Shown here: in pieces, positions 43,553-52,372 of the stretch
How the letters are laid out: the number at the start of each line of letters is the position of its first letter
How positions within the stretch are numbered: the first letter of the stretch is position 1
Source of the DNA: CBDBZX01 sp965213645
Lineage (GTDB): Bacteria; Deinococcota; Deinococci; Deinococcales; Trueperaceae
DNA length: 64,000 bases
Assembly: GCA_965213645.1 (NCBI GenBank)
Contig: CBDBZX010000002.1
Coordinates: 248,001 to 312,000 of the forward strand
Direction of reading: 5' to 3'
Notes under the pieces: model-generated
Told to the model about the DNA's origin: nothing
Database searches by the model: none
What the model saw: the letters and a program-made list of their open reading frames with translations, nothing else
Made by a program: the position numbers and the translations under genes

Positions 43553-44414
43553 CGAAAATGTGAGGTTAGCCGTCGTTCAGATGGCGTGCTCGGACGATTT
43601 GGCGGCGAACCTCTCCAAAGCTGAAGCGATGGTGCGTGAAGCGGCGGCTAACGGCGCGAACATCGTCTTGCTACAAGAACTCTTTGAGAGTCTGTATTTT
43701 CCACAGCTCGAGCGCGAAGATCTCTTTGCCTTAGCGCATCCGCTTAAAAATCACCCCTTTTTAGAGAGGTTCGGAGCATTAGCCGGAGAATTGGGCGTCG
43801 TTTTGCCCGTCTCCTTCTTCGAGAAAGCCAATCAAACCTATTTCAATTCGCTGATGATGTTTGACGCGGACGGGTCAAACTTGGGCGTCTACCGCAAGAG
43901 CCACATCCCTGACGGTCCCGGTTACGAGGAGAAGTATTACTTCAACGTAGGCGACACGGGCTTTAAGTCGTGGCGCACGAAGTTTGGCACGGTTGGTGTG
44001 GCGATCTGCTGGGACCAGTGGTTCCCCGAGGCGGCGCGCTCTATGGCGCTGCAAGGGGCCGACCTCTTGCTCTATCCGACGGCGATAGGCTCGGAGCCGC
44101 AGGAGGCGGGCGGCTTAGAAACGAAAGCGATGTGGAGGCGGGCGATGGTGGGTCACGCGGTCTCAAATTCGTGTTACGTGGCGGCGGCTAACCGCGTCGG
44201 GCCCGAGGATGACGCGACCTTTTACGGCGGCTCGTTCGTGAGCGACTACATGGGAGAGATGCTCACCGAGGCGGATGAGGTTTCGGAAACGGTGATTTAC
44301 GCCGACTTAGACTTCGCTAAGGCGCAGACCTTTCGGGCGGGGTTCGGTTTTTTTAGGGACCGCAGGCCGGAGCTTTATAAACGCTTGCTGACGCTGGACG
44401 GTGAGTTGGTGTGA
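43542..44414 (+). CDS. aguB: N-carbamoylputrescine amidase
   Basis: 290 residues; converts N-carbamoylputrescine to putrescine, CO2 and ammonia, completing putrescine synthesis from agmatine with AguA. Nitrilase-fold triad is visible: Glu in LLQELFES, Lys in YRKSHIP and Cys in VAICWDQWFPE. ATG 43542 has GGGAG upstream; the frame start at 43509 is inside aguA and unlikely. Coupled to aguA by an 11-base overlap. Confidence 0.95.
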   Translation: MAANENVRLAVVQMACSDDLAANLSKAEAMVREAAANGANIVLLQELFESLYFPQLEREDLFALAHPLKNHPFLERFGALAGELGVVLPVSFFEKANQTYFNSLMMFDADGSNLGVYRKSHIPDGPGYEEKYYFNVGDTGFKSWRTKFGTVGVAICWDQWFPEAARSMALQGADLLLYPTAIGSEPQEAGGLETKAMWRRAMVGHAVSNSCYVAAANRVGPEDDATFYGGSFVSDYMGEMLTEADEVSETVIYADLDFAKAQTFRAGFGFFRDRRPELYKRLLTLDGELV

Positions 44415-44540
44415 ACATACAGACGTTCTCGAGGTCGTACTTTGGCTTGCTGAGCTTATAAAAAGAGCGGGGCGAAAATTTTCGGTAAACGTATTTACAA
44501 AATTTGTAAGCCCTCTGCATGAAGATACGATGTAGGAAAC

Positions 44541-44569
44541 TTCACATTCGGTGTGATATTTGTTACACT
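44541..44569 (+). promoter_or_regulatory. Promoter for a leaderless mRNA of the LysM/M23 gene
   Basis: -35 TTCACA (44541-44546), 17-bp spacer, -10 TACACT (44564-44569), then 7 nt to ATG 44577. Transcription should start at or within a base or two of the ATG; there is no Shine-Dalgarno. Confidence 0.7.
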
Positions 44570-44576
44570 GCTCACG

Positions 44577-45692
44577 ATGTTACGACTGCGGCTTGTTCTT
44601 ACCCTCGGACTCATCCTAATTTTATCCGTCTCCCACGCGCAGCAAGTCACTACAAGGCAAATTACGGTGCAACAAGGCGACACGCTCACAGGTCTCGCTG
44701 AACGCTACGACACGACGGTTGACACTATTTTGGAGGTCAACGGGCTGAGCGGCAGCGACCTTCTGCCGGGTGCGGTGCTCGAGGTTCCCAGCCAATCCCA
44801 ACCTATGTCGTCTTACGTCGTTCAAAGCGGCGACACGCTCAGCGAAATCGCGGCTTTAGCAGGGGTGACGGTGAGCCAACTCGTCGCGCTCAACGCCTTG
44901 CAGAGCACCGACCTTCGCGTCGGGCAAACGCTCAAGTTGAGCGGCACAGCGGAGCCGCTCGTCGTGACCGTCGAGCCGGGCGAGTCGCTCTGGGTTATCG
45001 CGGGGCGCTTCGGCGTTGAGGTGGCGGCGCTGAGTGAAGCGAATGGGCTCTCCGACCAAGCTGCGCTCAACCCCGGCGACGCACTCACTATTCCAGGTCA
45101 CTACGCCAATGAAGCCGACCAGGGGGGCGGCGCACTGCCTACGGTGACGGTGGCGGCGGGTGAGTCGCTCGCGGCGATAGCGGAGCGCAACGGCACGTCG
45201 GTGGAGGCGCTTATGCGGGCGAACGACCTTTCCAGCGACGTGCTCAACCCAGGGCAGCGGCTTTTCGTCCCTGAAGACACCGCGACCTTGCCCAATTCGA
45301 CGCCCGGCATGGTCTGGCCCATTATCGGCCCCATCACCTCACGCTTCGGGCCGCGCTACCTCTTCGGACAGACCTATCACTACGGGCTCGACGTGGACGG
45401 CGTGACGGGCGACCCCATCGTCGCCGCGATGCCCGGCACCGTGACCTACAGCGGCTGGCGCACGGGCTACGGCTACACGGTAATCGTCACCTCCGGCAAC
45501 ATCGAATACTACTACGCGCACGCTTCGGCGCTGCTCGTCGAGGTGGGCACGCGCGTTCAGGCAGGTCAGCTCCTCGCTAGTGTGGGCGCGACGGGCACGG
45601 CGACGGGCTCACATCTGCATTTCGAGGTGCGCATTGACGGCAAAGCGGTGGACCCGTTGCCCTTCTTGGAGCGCACGGCGCAGCTTCCTTAG
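44577..45692 (+). CDS. Secreted LysM / M23 peptidoglycan endopeptidase
   Basis: 371 residues. Signal peptide (LVLTLGLILILSVSHAQ), four LysM modules (each with VxxGDTL or GESL starts, at about residues 25-65, 75-120, 125-170 and 190-240), and a C-terminal M23 domain (about 255-370) with GPITSRFGPR, the zinc ligands His and Asp in YHYGLDVDG, and HLHFEVR. Likely cleaves peptidoglycan cross-links during wall growth or division. The longer frame to 44553 is rejected because the -10 box fixes the ATG at 44577. Confidence 0.9.
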   Translation: MLRLRLVLTLGLILILSVSHAQQVTTRQITVQQGDTLTGLAERYDTTVDTILEVNGLSGSDLLPGAVLEVPSQSQPMSSYVVQSGDTLSEIAALAGVTVSQLVALNALQSTDLRVGQTLKLSGTAEPLVVTVEPGESLWVIAGRFGVEVAALSEANGLSDQAALNPGDALTIPGHYANEADQGGGALPTVTVAAGESLAAIAERNGTSVEALMRANDLSSDVLNPGQRLFVPEDTATLPNSTPGMVWPIIGPITSRFGPRYLFGQTYHYGLDVDGVTGDPIVAAMPGTVTYSGWRTGYGYTVIVTSGNIEYYYAHASALLVEVGTRVQAGQLLASVGATGTATGSHLHFEVRIDGKAVDPLPFLERTAQLP

Positions 45693-45782
45693 GGTGATGT
45701 GTGCGGCCTCGAGCTTTGCAGAGCTACACATTATGCCCAACCCGCCACACTACGCTAGAGCGCACACTGTTAAACTGAGCCG

Positions 45783-47502
45783 ATGGAGACACGCGCCCTA
45801 GACGTTGCCCAGGCGTCTCTACGCCGCTACTTCGGCTTTGACACGTTTCGGCCCGGTCAGCAAGAGGTCGTTAACGCCGCCCTGTCAGGGCGCGACGTGC
45901 TCGCCGTGATGCCGACGGGCGCGGGCAAGTCGCTGACCTATCAGTTGCCTGCACTCGTTACATCTGGACTGACGCTCGTCGTCAGCCCGCTCATCGCGCT
46001 GATGAAAGACCAGGTGGACGCGCTCCGGGCTAGGGGCGTTGCTGCAGCGGCGCTCAACAGCTCGCTCTCTGCGGGCGAGCAGCGTAGCGTGCGCCGTAAC
46101 TTACGTGAGCTTTCGCTGCTTTACCTCGCGCCAGAGCGACTGGCAAATGCTGAATTTGTAGAGATTCTAAAGCGCATCGGTGTGGCGCGGCTGGTCGTGG
46201 ACGAGGCGCACTGTATCTCAGAGTGGGGACACGATTTCAGACCCGACTACCGCGACCTCGGTGCGTTTCGTAAAGCGCTAGGCTCCCCACCCACCACCGC
46301 GCTTACTGCAACGGCGACAGCGCAAGTCCAAGCGGACATTACAAGCGTTTTAGAACTGCACAACCCCGTGCGCGTCGCGACCGGTTTTGACCGTTCCAAC
46401 CTCGCCTACCGCGTTTGGTCTGCGCCTTGTCAAGCGGCGAAACCCGGTTTGCTGAAAGCCTTTTTAGCGCGTCAGGAGGGGCCGGGTATCATCTACGTAG
46501 GGACGCGGCGAGAAGCTGAGGCGCTGAGCCAAGCCGTCTCGAGCCCAGGTCTGGCAGAGCGCGTGTTATCACGGCGGCCACGAGGTGAGCGTGCGGAGCG
46601 AGGTGCAAGAGGCGTTTTTAGCGGGGCGACTCAACCTCATGGTCGCCACGAACGCCTTCGGCATGGGTGTGGACAAACCGGACGTGCGCTTTGTCCTTCA
46701 CTATCAGATGCCTGCAACCTTAGAGTCCTATTACCAAGAGGCGGGCCGCGCTGGGCGAGACGGCGCAGCAGCTTGCTGCACCCTTCTCTACGCGCCGCAA
46801 GACGCTGCTTTGCAAGCCAGCCTCATCGAAGCGGGCAGCGTGAGCGTTTTAGACCTCAAGCGGCTCTATCTGTACTTGCGTAACAGTGGACGCGCCTCGG
46901 CGAAAGAGGTGATGGCGAGGCTGGGACTAGCTCGAGGAAAATTCACCAACGCGCTAAAAGTGCTAAGCGAGCAAGGCGTCGTCAGGATAGAACCTCGTAC
47001 CGATGGTTTAGAGGTGGCTTTGGCGGAACCTTTCGACTCGAGCCTCCCCGACTTCACTAGGCTTGATGCGCTACTCTCAAAACGCAAACAAACCCGCTAC
47101 GCGCTCCTCGAGGGGATGACGACCTACGCTGAGCGCTCAATGTGCCGCCGCCGCGCCATCCTCAGCTATTTTGGTGATATGCGCACGGTTGATACATCCG
47201 CCGCGTGCGCCTGTGACCACTGCGACCCAAGTATGAGTGCGCCGCTCACCGAAGACGCTCAAGTTGTGTTTGGCGTCGTCGGCCCGAAAGGTATCTCACG
47301 GCGTAAGCTCGTGGGCGTGCTGGAGCGTCATCCGAACTTCGCAACGTGGCAAGCGGAAGAGGTGCAAGCTTTTTGCGCGTGGCTTGTGAAAGAGGGCTGG
47401 TTGCAGGTACGCTGGAGCGGCGTTCGCCTTACCGACTCCGCTAAAGCGTTGCGCCATCAACCTCAACCTCACGTTCAGGTAGGGAACCCGTTATGCACCT
47501 AG
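45783..47502 (+). pseudogene. recQ: ATP-dependent DNA helicase RecQ, one frameshift
   Basis: The first frame (45783 to about 46565) holds the helicase N half: RPGQQEVV, AVMPTGAGKSLTYQLPAL, DEAHCISEWGHDFRP, ALTATAT. The second frame (about 46564-47502) holds YHGGHEVSVRSEVQEAF, ATNAFGMGVDKPDVRFV, QEAGRAGRDG and the RecQ zinc cysteines (SMCRRR, CACDHC). Skipping one base near 46560-46566 joins them with exactly the family spacing, so a one-base insertion or an assembly error is the simplest explanation. No HRDC domain. The ATG has TAAACT 6 nt upstream and no Shine-Dalgarno. Confidence 0.85.
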
Positions 47503-48267
47503 TCGTCATCGGAGACATTCACACCCAAGCCGCGAAGCTCTGGAAGATGTTGCGCGAAGCCGGGCTTGCCGACGCGGAGCGCCGCCCTACCCAGCGGATG
47601 CGCGACCCCAACGTTAAGCTCATCTTGTTGGGCGACCTCGTCCACGCCAAAAGCCGCCAGCAGTACAGCGCTCTAGCGGGCGTTCATACCTACGACGAAT
47701 ATAACCCTAAGCACCTCGCTAAAACGGAGGCGGCGCAGGTGAGCTTTCTGCGAGAGGTCAAAGCCTTTCAGGACGCGGTGGGGGAGCGTATGGTCATTTT
47801 GATGGGCAACCACGACTTCAACGCGGTGAGTCACGAGCAAGGCCCGCTGCGCACCGATGACATTTCCCACCTCGAGTGGACCGAGGGCTACGGCAGCGAA
47901 CTCGACGCCCGAACTGCGCACTTGGATGTCAAGCTGGCCCTTCCAAACCGTCATCGACGACATCCACTTCGCCCACGTCGGCCCGCACTCTGAACACAAC
48001 CGCTACGACAGCGGTTTTTACTTGGAGAACCGCCGTCGCTGGATTTACGAAAACCGCGACTTTTTAGCCGAGACGCCCTACCGCTTAGGGGTTTACGGTC
48101 ACACGCCCGTGCGCGGTGGCGTCAATGTAGCCTCGCAAGGCCGCGCCATTTTGCTCGATACAAATGGGCACGGTGAGGAATATTCCTATCTCACAGTTGA
48201 GACCTTTGAGCAGAACTATCACCTGCGAATGCGGGGGCTGTTCTTTGATGAGGTGATGAAGCGGTAG
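47493..48267 (+). pseudogene. Metallophosphoesterase, one frameshift
   Basis: The first frame contains VVIGDIHTQ, LILLGDLVHAK and ILMGNHDFNAV; about residue 140 the frame changes, and the second frame continues with TVIDDIHFAHVGPHSEHNRYD and YGHTPVRGGVNV. These are the ordered calcineurin-like phosphoesterase motifs, so the gene is complete apart from a shift near 47895-47930 that again requires skipping one base. The gene begins inside the end of recQ (10-base overlap). Related stand-alone phosphoesterases are common in Deinococcus; substrate unknown. Confidence 0.8.
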
Positions 48268-48276
48268 GTGCAGGTA

Positions 48277-48429
48277 ATACCAAAGTGATTTGAGGATGGC
48301 ACAAAGTGACATTCTCAAACGCTCGTCACCCCCTGCGGGGTGCTCCCGCTTGATGAGCGTAACTTCAGACGCCCTCACATTGTGCCATCCAGTCGAGCTG
48401 GACGAACGGTCCCTTCTTCAGTCTGGTAT
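48277..48429. repeat. Nested inverted-repeat element (MITE-like)
   Basis: Outer ends ATACCA (48277) and TGGTAT (48424), a perfect inner pair GGATGGCACAA (48294-48304) / TTGTGCCATCC (48380-48390), and a central hairpin (ACGCTCGTCA with TGATGAGCGT around CACCCC/GGGGTG). It fills most of the 305-bp gap between two genes. Confidence 0.7.
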
Positions 48430-48572
48430 AACATCTGGTCATCAACGCGATGTGTGGATAACGCCGCGCACACGACCTCTCGAGGATTCCACATCCATCA
48501 TTCGGTTTTCTACTGCACTCATCCTCGAGCCCCACGCCACCCGCACCAAACGCCTCATGTTACGCTTGACGC

Positions 48573-49253
48573 GTGGCAACCGAACTCTGTAGCTACCGCC
48601 TCAACCTCTACGGCAAAGCGGTAGGAACGCACACGCTCCGCACGCAGCCGGGTAAGCAGGAAGTGAGGCTCGAGGCGCGACTTGCCTTGCAGGGTTCGTT
48701 AGGTCAGAAGACGATTACACAGACGAGTCAGCTTAACACCTCTTTAGAGAGTATGCGCTTTACCGAGGAAACCCAAGAGCGCTCAGAGACGCGCATCTTT
48801 GAAGTCACGTTTGACGTGGAGCGCGGCGTCGTACGGGCCTCGCAGAGTAAGGGTGGCAAGAACGATGTTGCCGAAGTCCCTTACACCTTGCCCTACCGCG
48901 ACCCGCTCGGACTTCTGCACGCGCTCCGCGAGCTGCCCGAGAGGTTGCGCCTGCCGCTGCTCGGCAAAGATGTCGTCGCGGAGCGGCTCACACCGATTTC
49001 GCTCGAGACGGCGTTAGGCGAGCGGCGTGCATACCCCTATGTGCTCTATCCGGGCCCCAACTACCTCTACATAGACGCCGCCCCACCCCACCTCATCCTC
49101 CGCTTCACCCAACGCTTCGAGGGCGGCTTGCTCGACGCTTTTCTGATGAAAGTCGCGCAGGAGGACACCGCTATCCAGGAGGACACGCGCCCCTCCAAAC
49201 GCAGCCGCCGCCGTCGCCGCCGGAGAGGGCGACGCGGCGGCGATAAGAACTGA
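48573..49253 (+). CDS. DUF3108-like protein with Arg-rich tail
   Basis: 226 residues. The body is a curved beta-sheet resembling DUF3108 (YRLNLYGKAVGTHTLRT, PYTLPYRDPLGLLHALRELPERLRLPLLGKDV) and ends in a strongly basic tail with seven consecutive Arg. GTG start at 48573 has TACGCT exactly 6 nt upstream and no Shine-Dalgarno. No signal peptide, unlike most DUF3108 proteins, which fits a cytosolic or nucleic-acid-associated location. It converges on mgtE with a 6-base gap. Function unknown. Confidence 0.72.
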   Translation: MATELCSYRLNLYGKAVGTHTLRTQPGKQEVRLEARLALQGSLGQKTITQTSQLNTSLESMRFTEETQERSETRIFEVTFDVERGVVRASQSKGGKNDVAEVPYTLPYRDPLGLLHALRELPERLRLPLLGKDVVAERLTPISLETALGERRAYPYVLYPGPNYLYIDAAPPHLILRFTQRFEGGLLDAFLMKVAQEDTAIQEDTRPSKRSRRRRRRRGRRGGDKN

Positions 49254-49259
49254 GCGAAG

Positions 49260-50573
49260 TTAGGCGAGTAGCCAAGGCCGCGCCAACATCGCAAAGCCCA
49301 AAAACGACGCGAAGCCGATGATGTCCGTGACCGTTGTTAAGATGATATTCGACGACTGCGCCGGGTCTTGACCGAAGCGCTCCATCATCAGCGGAATGCC
49401 TGCGCCCGCGATACCTGCAATTACGAGATTCACGGTCATCGCTACCGCAATCACGACGCCGAGCGCGACGTTTTGCGTCACAATCGCCGCAAACGTACCT
49501 GCGACGAGCCCCGTTGTGAGCCCGTTGACCAGTCCGACGGTCGCCTCTTTCAAGAGTACCTTGCGAGAGCGCCCGATATCGACCTCTTCTAACGCGAGCG
49601 AGCGCAGCATCACCGCTAGGGCTTGCGCCCCGGCATTGCCGCCTTGTCCTGCCACGACGGGCAAGAACGCCGCGAGAATCGTGATCTGCGCGATGATGCC
49701 GTCGAACGCGCCCACAACTGCCGCCGCTAAAAAAGCCGTCCCCAAGTTGACCTGTAACCAGGGGAGGCGTTTGCGGATGCTGAACATCGGCGTGGACGTC
49801 GCCTGTTCGTCCGCGCCCGCCCCGAACATCTTCTGCGCGTCCTCGAAGCCCTCCTCTTGCAACTCACTCACGAGTTGGTTGGACGAGACGACCCCTTTGA
49901 GCTTGTCGGCGTCGTCCACGACGGGTATCGCGTGCAAGTTGCGCTCGCGCAAGAGGTCGGCGACGTCGTCGATGTGGTTGCTGTCGTAGACCTTGACGAC
50001 GTTGCGAATCATCACGTCCTCTAGGGGCGTCAGGGGTAGATTCAAGACGAGGTCGCGCATCATGATGACGCCGACGAGTTCTTCACGCTCGTTCACCACA
50101 TAGACGTAGTTCACGTGCCGCCCGACCAGCGCTAGACGCCTGAGCCGCGTCAAGGCGTCACCCACGGTTGCTTTGCGGCGCAAGGCGACGAAGTCAGGTG
50201 ACATGATGCTGCCCGCCGTATCCTCGGGGTATTCACCCAACGATTCGATCTCGCGAGCGTGCAAACTCGGCAAGGCCGCTAAAATCGCCGCCTCGACCTC
50301 ATCGGGGACGTACTCCAGGATGTCCACGGTCACTTCAGAGGGCAACTCGCGCACCAGGCTAAAGGTGTCTTGCATACTCGCCTCGAGCAACAACCTCGCC
50401 GCAAACTGCGGCGAAAATCCCTCCATCACGGGCGGACGGTACTCCTCATCCAATTTGCGCAACTCAGACCACGCCTCACGCGGCTCGAGGCGCTCCAAGA
50501 CGCGGGCGCTGTCCATCGGGTGATGCTGAATGAGAAAGCGAGCAAAGTCCTCGCTGTAGGCCAGAGTCTCCAT
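49260..50573 (-). CDS. mgtE: Magnesium transporter MgtE
   Basis: 437 residues. N-terminal helical domain with ARVLERLEPREAW and acidic segments, two CBS domains (MSPDFVALRRKATVGDALTRLRR and VVKVYDSNHIDDVADLLRERNLHAIPV) that sense Mg, and a C-terminal membrane domain with about five segments and the pore motif PVVAGQGGNAGAQ. A classical MgtE layout. No Shine-Dalgarno is visible; CACAAT lies 7 nt before the ATG. No M-box riboswitch fits in the 75-bp upstream region. Confidence 0.95.
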   Translation of the reverse strand: METLAYSEDFARFLIQHHPMDSARVLERLEPREAWSELRKLDEEYRPPVMEGFSPQFAARLLLEASMQDTFSLVRELPSEVTVDILEYVPDEVEAAILAALPSLHAREIESLGEYPEDTAGSIMSPDFVALRRKATVGDALTRLRRLALVGRHVNYVYVVNEREELVGVIMMRDLVLNLPLTPLEDVMIRNVVKVYDSNHIDDVADLLRERNLHAIPVVDDADKLKGVVSSNQLVSELQEEGFEDAQKMFGAGADEQATSTPMFSIRKRLPWLQVNLGTAFLAAAVVGAFDGIIAQITILAAFLPVVAGQGGNAGAQALAVMLRSLALEEVDIGRSRKVLLKEATVGLVNGLTTGLVAGTFAAIVTQNVALGVVIAVAMTVNLVIAGIAGAGIPLMMERFGQDPAQSSNIILTTVTDIIGFASFLGFAMLARPWLLA

Positions 50574-50648
50574 AGGTTCTATTGTGACCTATTTTTTGGG
50601 ATGTGTGTGGATGATGAAGTGAGGTGGGGCTTTAGTCCGAATCAGTTC

Positions 50649-51044
50649 TTAGCTCGAGAGAGGATGCAAGCTCAGGTTAGCAACATGTTCAAAATCCTGA
50701 ACGTTAAAGGTAACGAGCGTGATGCTATGCACCAAAGCCGTTGCCGCAACTATGGCGTCGGGAACGAGAATCGGCTGGTTCGACCTCTTGCCCTGAGCAA
50801 TGATGTCGCCCGCTCTATCAGCGATAGCGGAGTCCAAATCCAAGTTGACAAAACGAGACAGTAATTTTTCCGTAAGGGCCCGCTCGCCTGGATGTGCGCC
50901 CGCTCTCACCTCGAGCCTCGTCACGGTTGAAATACAAAGGCGGTTCGACTTCCCCAAACCTCTTAGTAGGTGCACCGTGCTCTTTTGTCCTCGCAAGTGA
51001 CGAATCAACAACCCAGTATCGAGCAGATAACGCACTAACCCCAA
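50649..51044 (-). CDS. vapC: VapC-type PIN-domain toxin (module 1)
   Basis: 131 residues. PIN-domain signature with the first acidic residue in YLLDTGLLIRHLRG, Glu in LEVRAGAH and the C-terminal pair in VPDAIVAATALVHSITLVTFN, NVQDF. VapC proteins are ribonucleases that cut tRNA or rRNA. The start overlaps the antitoxin gene by 10 bases, the normal arrangement for translational coupling. Confidence 0.9.
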   Translation of the reverse strand: MGLVRYLLDTGLLIRHLRGQKSTVHLLRGLGKSNRLCISTVTRLEVRAGAHPGERALTEKLLSRFVNLDLDSAIADRAGDIIAQGKRSNQPILVPDAIVAATALVHSITLVTFNVQDFEHVANLSLHPLSS

Positions 51045-51286
51045 CCCTGACGCGCTTCTTTAAGCCACGTATCTACGCCTTCATCATCTTGCAGCGTCGG
51101 ATGATTGTCGGTAGACCAAGCCCCCGCTGCCTCCTCCAAAGCTGACGCTTGCTCAATAAGGTCGAGCTGTTCTTCAATCGCTTCAGATATGAAAAGGCTA
51201 CGCTTGCGGCTGGGTACGGTTTTGTTGAGGCGCTCGAGCAACCCTTTAGACAAGGTAACGGTGACTTTCTGCTGATTTGTAGCCAT
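51035..51286 (-). CDS. vapB: RHH-type antitoxin (module 1)
   Basis: 83 residues. N-terminal ribbon-helix-helix (VTVTLSKGLLERLNKT, KRSLFISEAIEEQLDL) and an acidic C-terminal tail likely to wrap the toxin. Ribosome-binding site GGAGG 9 nt upstream. Overlaps the downstream vapC by 10 bases; the two make one operon that should be autoregulated. Confidence 0.88.
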   Translation of the reverse strand: MATNQQKVTVTLSKGLLERLNKTVPSRKRSLFISEAIEEQLDLIEQASALEEAAGAWSTDNHPTLQDDEGVDTWLKEARQGWG

Positions 51287-51329
51287 CTAGCTAGACCTCC
51301 AGTTAGAAGGTTAGTCTAGCATTGAGACG

Positions 51330-51590
51330 CTACTTCGAGTAGTGATAGCGCAGCGCAGCGAGGTGCAACTCGTCACTTTTGACGCGGTAGACCATACGGT
51401 GCTCATCCGTAATCCGCCGCGACCACCAGCCCGAGAGGTTGTGCTTGAGCGCTTCAGGTTTGCCGATACCCTCATGAGGCGAGCGCTCAATGTCTCTAAT
51501 GAGTAGGTTGATGCGTTTGAGTATCTTTTTGTCCTGCTCGAGCCAGTAAAGGTAGTCTTCCCAAGCTGTTTGATGGAAAACGTACTTCAC
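51330..51590 (-). CDS. yoeB: YoeB/Txe-type toxin
   Basis: 86 residues, the family length. KYVFHQTAWEDYLYW at the start and GIGKPEALKHNLSGWWSRRITDEHRMVYRV with the catalytic-region Glu, Arg and His, ending ALRYHY. YoeB is a ribosome-dependent mRNA endonuclease. It overlaps the antitoxin gene by 4 bases (ATGA). Confidence 0.93.
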   Translation of the reverse strand: MKYVFHQTAWEDYLYWLEQDKKILKRINLLIRDIERSPHEGIGKPEALKHNLSGWWSRRITDEHRMVYRVKSDELHLAALRYHYSK

Positions 51591-51844
51591 TCAGGGAGTG
51601 ACTCTTTAGTGATCAGGTCCTCGCCTTCGTCAAAGTCGCGCACTGCGCCGAGTAAACGCTCGGCGTTGGCAGGGCTGCGGAGCAGGTACATCGTCTCTTG
51701 CCAGGCGTTCCAATCCTCCAAACTCATCATGACCACCGCTTTGTCACTCCCTTTTGTGATGATTAGGGGTGTGTGGTCGTTCACGACATCATCAATGGCG
51801 CTCGCTAAGTTCTGTCTCACGGTGGTGTAATTGAGGGTTCTCAT
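51587..51844 (-). CDS. yefM: YefM/Phd-type antitoxin
   Basis: 85 residues with the family start MRTLNYTTVRQNLASAIDDV and the DNA-binding block PLIITKGSDKAVVMMSLEDWNAWQET; the acidic C terminus (FDEGEDL) should bind YoeB. The ATG is exactly 6 nt downstream of a TAAAAT -10 box with TTGCAC 17 bp further up, and TGTACA operators overlap the promoter. Coupled to yoeB. Confidence 0.93.
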   Translation of the reverse strand: MRTLNYTTVRQNLASAIDDVVNDHTPLIITKGSDKAVVMMSLEDWNAWQETMYLLRSPANAERLLGAVRDFDEGEDLITKESLPE

Positions 51845-51879
51845 ATGTACATTTTACTGTACGTGTTAGGGTTGTGCAA
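51845..51879 (-). promoter_or_regulatory. yefM promoter with TGTACA operators
   Basis: Minus strand: -35 TTGCAC (51874-51879), 17-bp spacer, -10 TAAAAT (51851-51856), 6 nt to the ATG at 51844. TGTACA (51846-51851) and TGTACG (51858-51863) lie 12 bp apart centre to centre, overlapping the -10 box. YefM from E. coli is known to bind paired TGTACA cores with this spacing. Confidence 0.75.
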
Positions 51880-51967
51880 GGTAAAGGGACCGGAAGCGTT
51901 CGCTGAGTGTTTTGTCTAAGGTGTGCTAGGTTGGCTCGAGCCGTCCCAAAGCTTGCTTCAGGCTGGA

Positions 51968-52372
51968 TCAAGCTCCGAAGTCACAAAGCGCTATGGGGAG
52001 CAATTCCGCAAAAAGTGTAAAGTCTTTATCCGTCGTTAGAATTTCGTAGTCGCGGCTCGCCGCCGACGCGCAGATGAGGAAGTCAGTGTTTGCGCCCTGT
52101 ACGCCGTTAGCTCGGCAGAGGTTGGCGTATTCGGCGGCGCGTTCGTAGTCTCTGGTCTCGAGCCTTAAATCTGGAAAAGCACGTAACGTAAGCCTCAAGC
52201 GTTCAAACTGTTCAGCGTGACGAAGACCCGAAAGAACCTCTTGCCTGACCGCGCCCAATATCACGACGCGCCCATCAGAGATCAAATCCTCAAGCACCTC
52301 TCTATAGACTGTCTCAACAGTTTTACGCCTAAAAGCTAGAGACCATACAGAAGTGTCAACAACGATTTTCAC
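51968..52372 (-). CDS. vapC: VapC-type PIN-domain toxin (module 3)
   Basis: 134 residues. PIN motifs MKIVVDTSVWSLAF, RQEVLSGLRH and ANTDFLICASAASRDYEILTTDKDF with the conserved acidic residues in place, in the branch related to bacterial VapC of the MT2-type toxins. Overlaps the antitoxin gene by 4 bases. Target RNA unknown. The palindrome GGCTCGAGCC lies at 51933 just downstream. Confidence 0.92.
   Translation of the reverse strand: MKIVVDTSVWSLAFRRKTVETVYREVLEDLISDGRVVILGAVRQEVLSGLRHAEQFERLRLTLRAFPDLRLETRDYERAAEYANLCRANGVQGANTDFLICASAASRDYEILTTDKDFTLFAELLPIALCDFGA

Noticed and set aside
46555..46566. Programmed frameshift in recQ
   Set aside because: No slippery heptamer or downstream stimulatory structure is evident, and the RecQ family does not use frameshifting as far as I know.
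50574..50648. M-box riboswitch before mgtE
   Set aside because: The gap of about 75 bases between mgtE and the neighbouring gene is too short, and no leader structure is seen.
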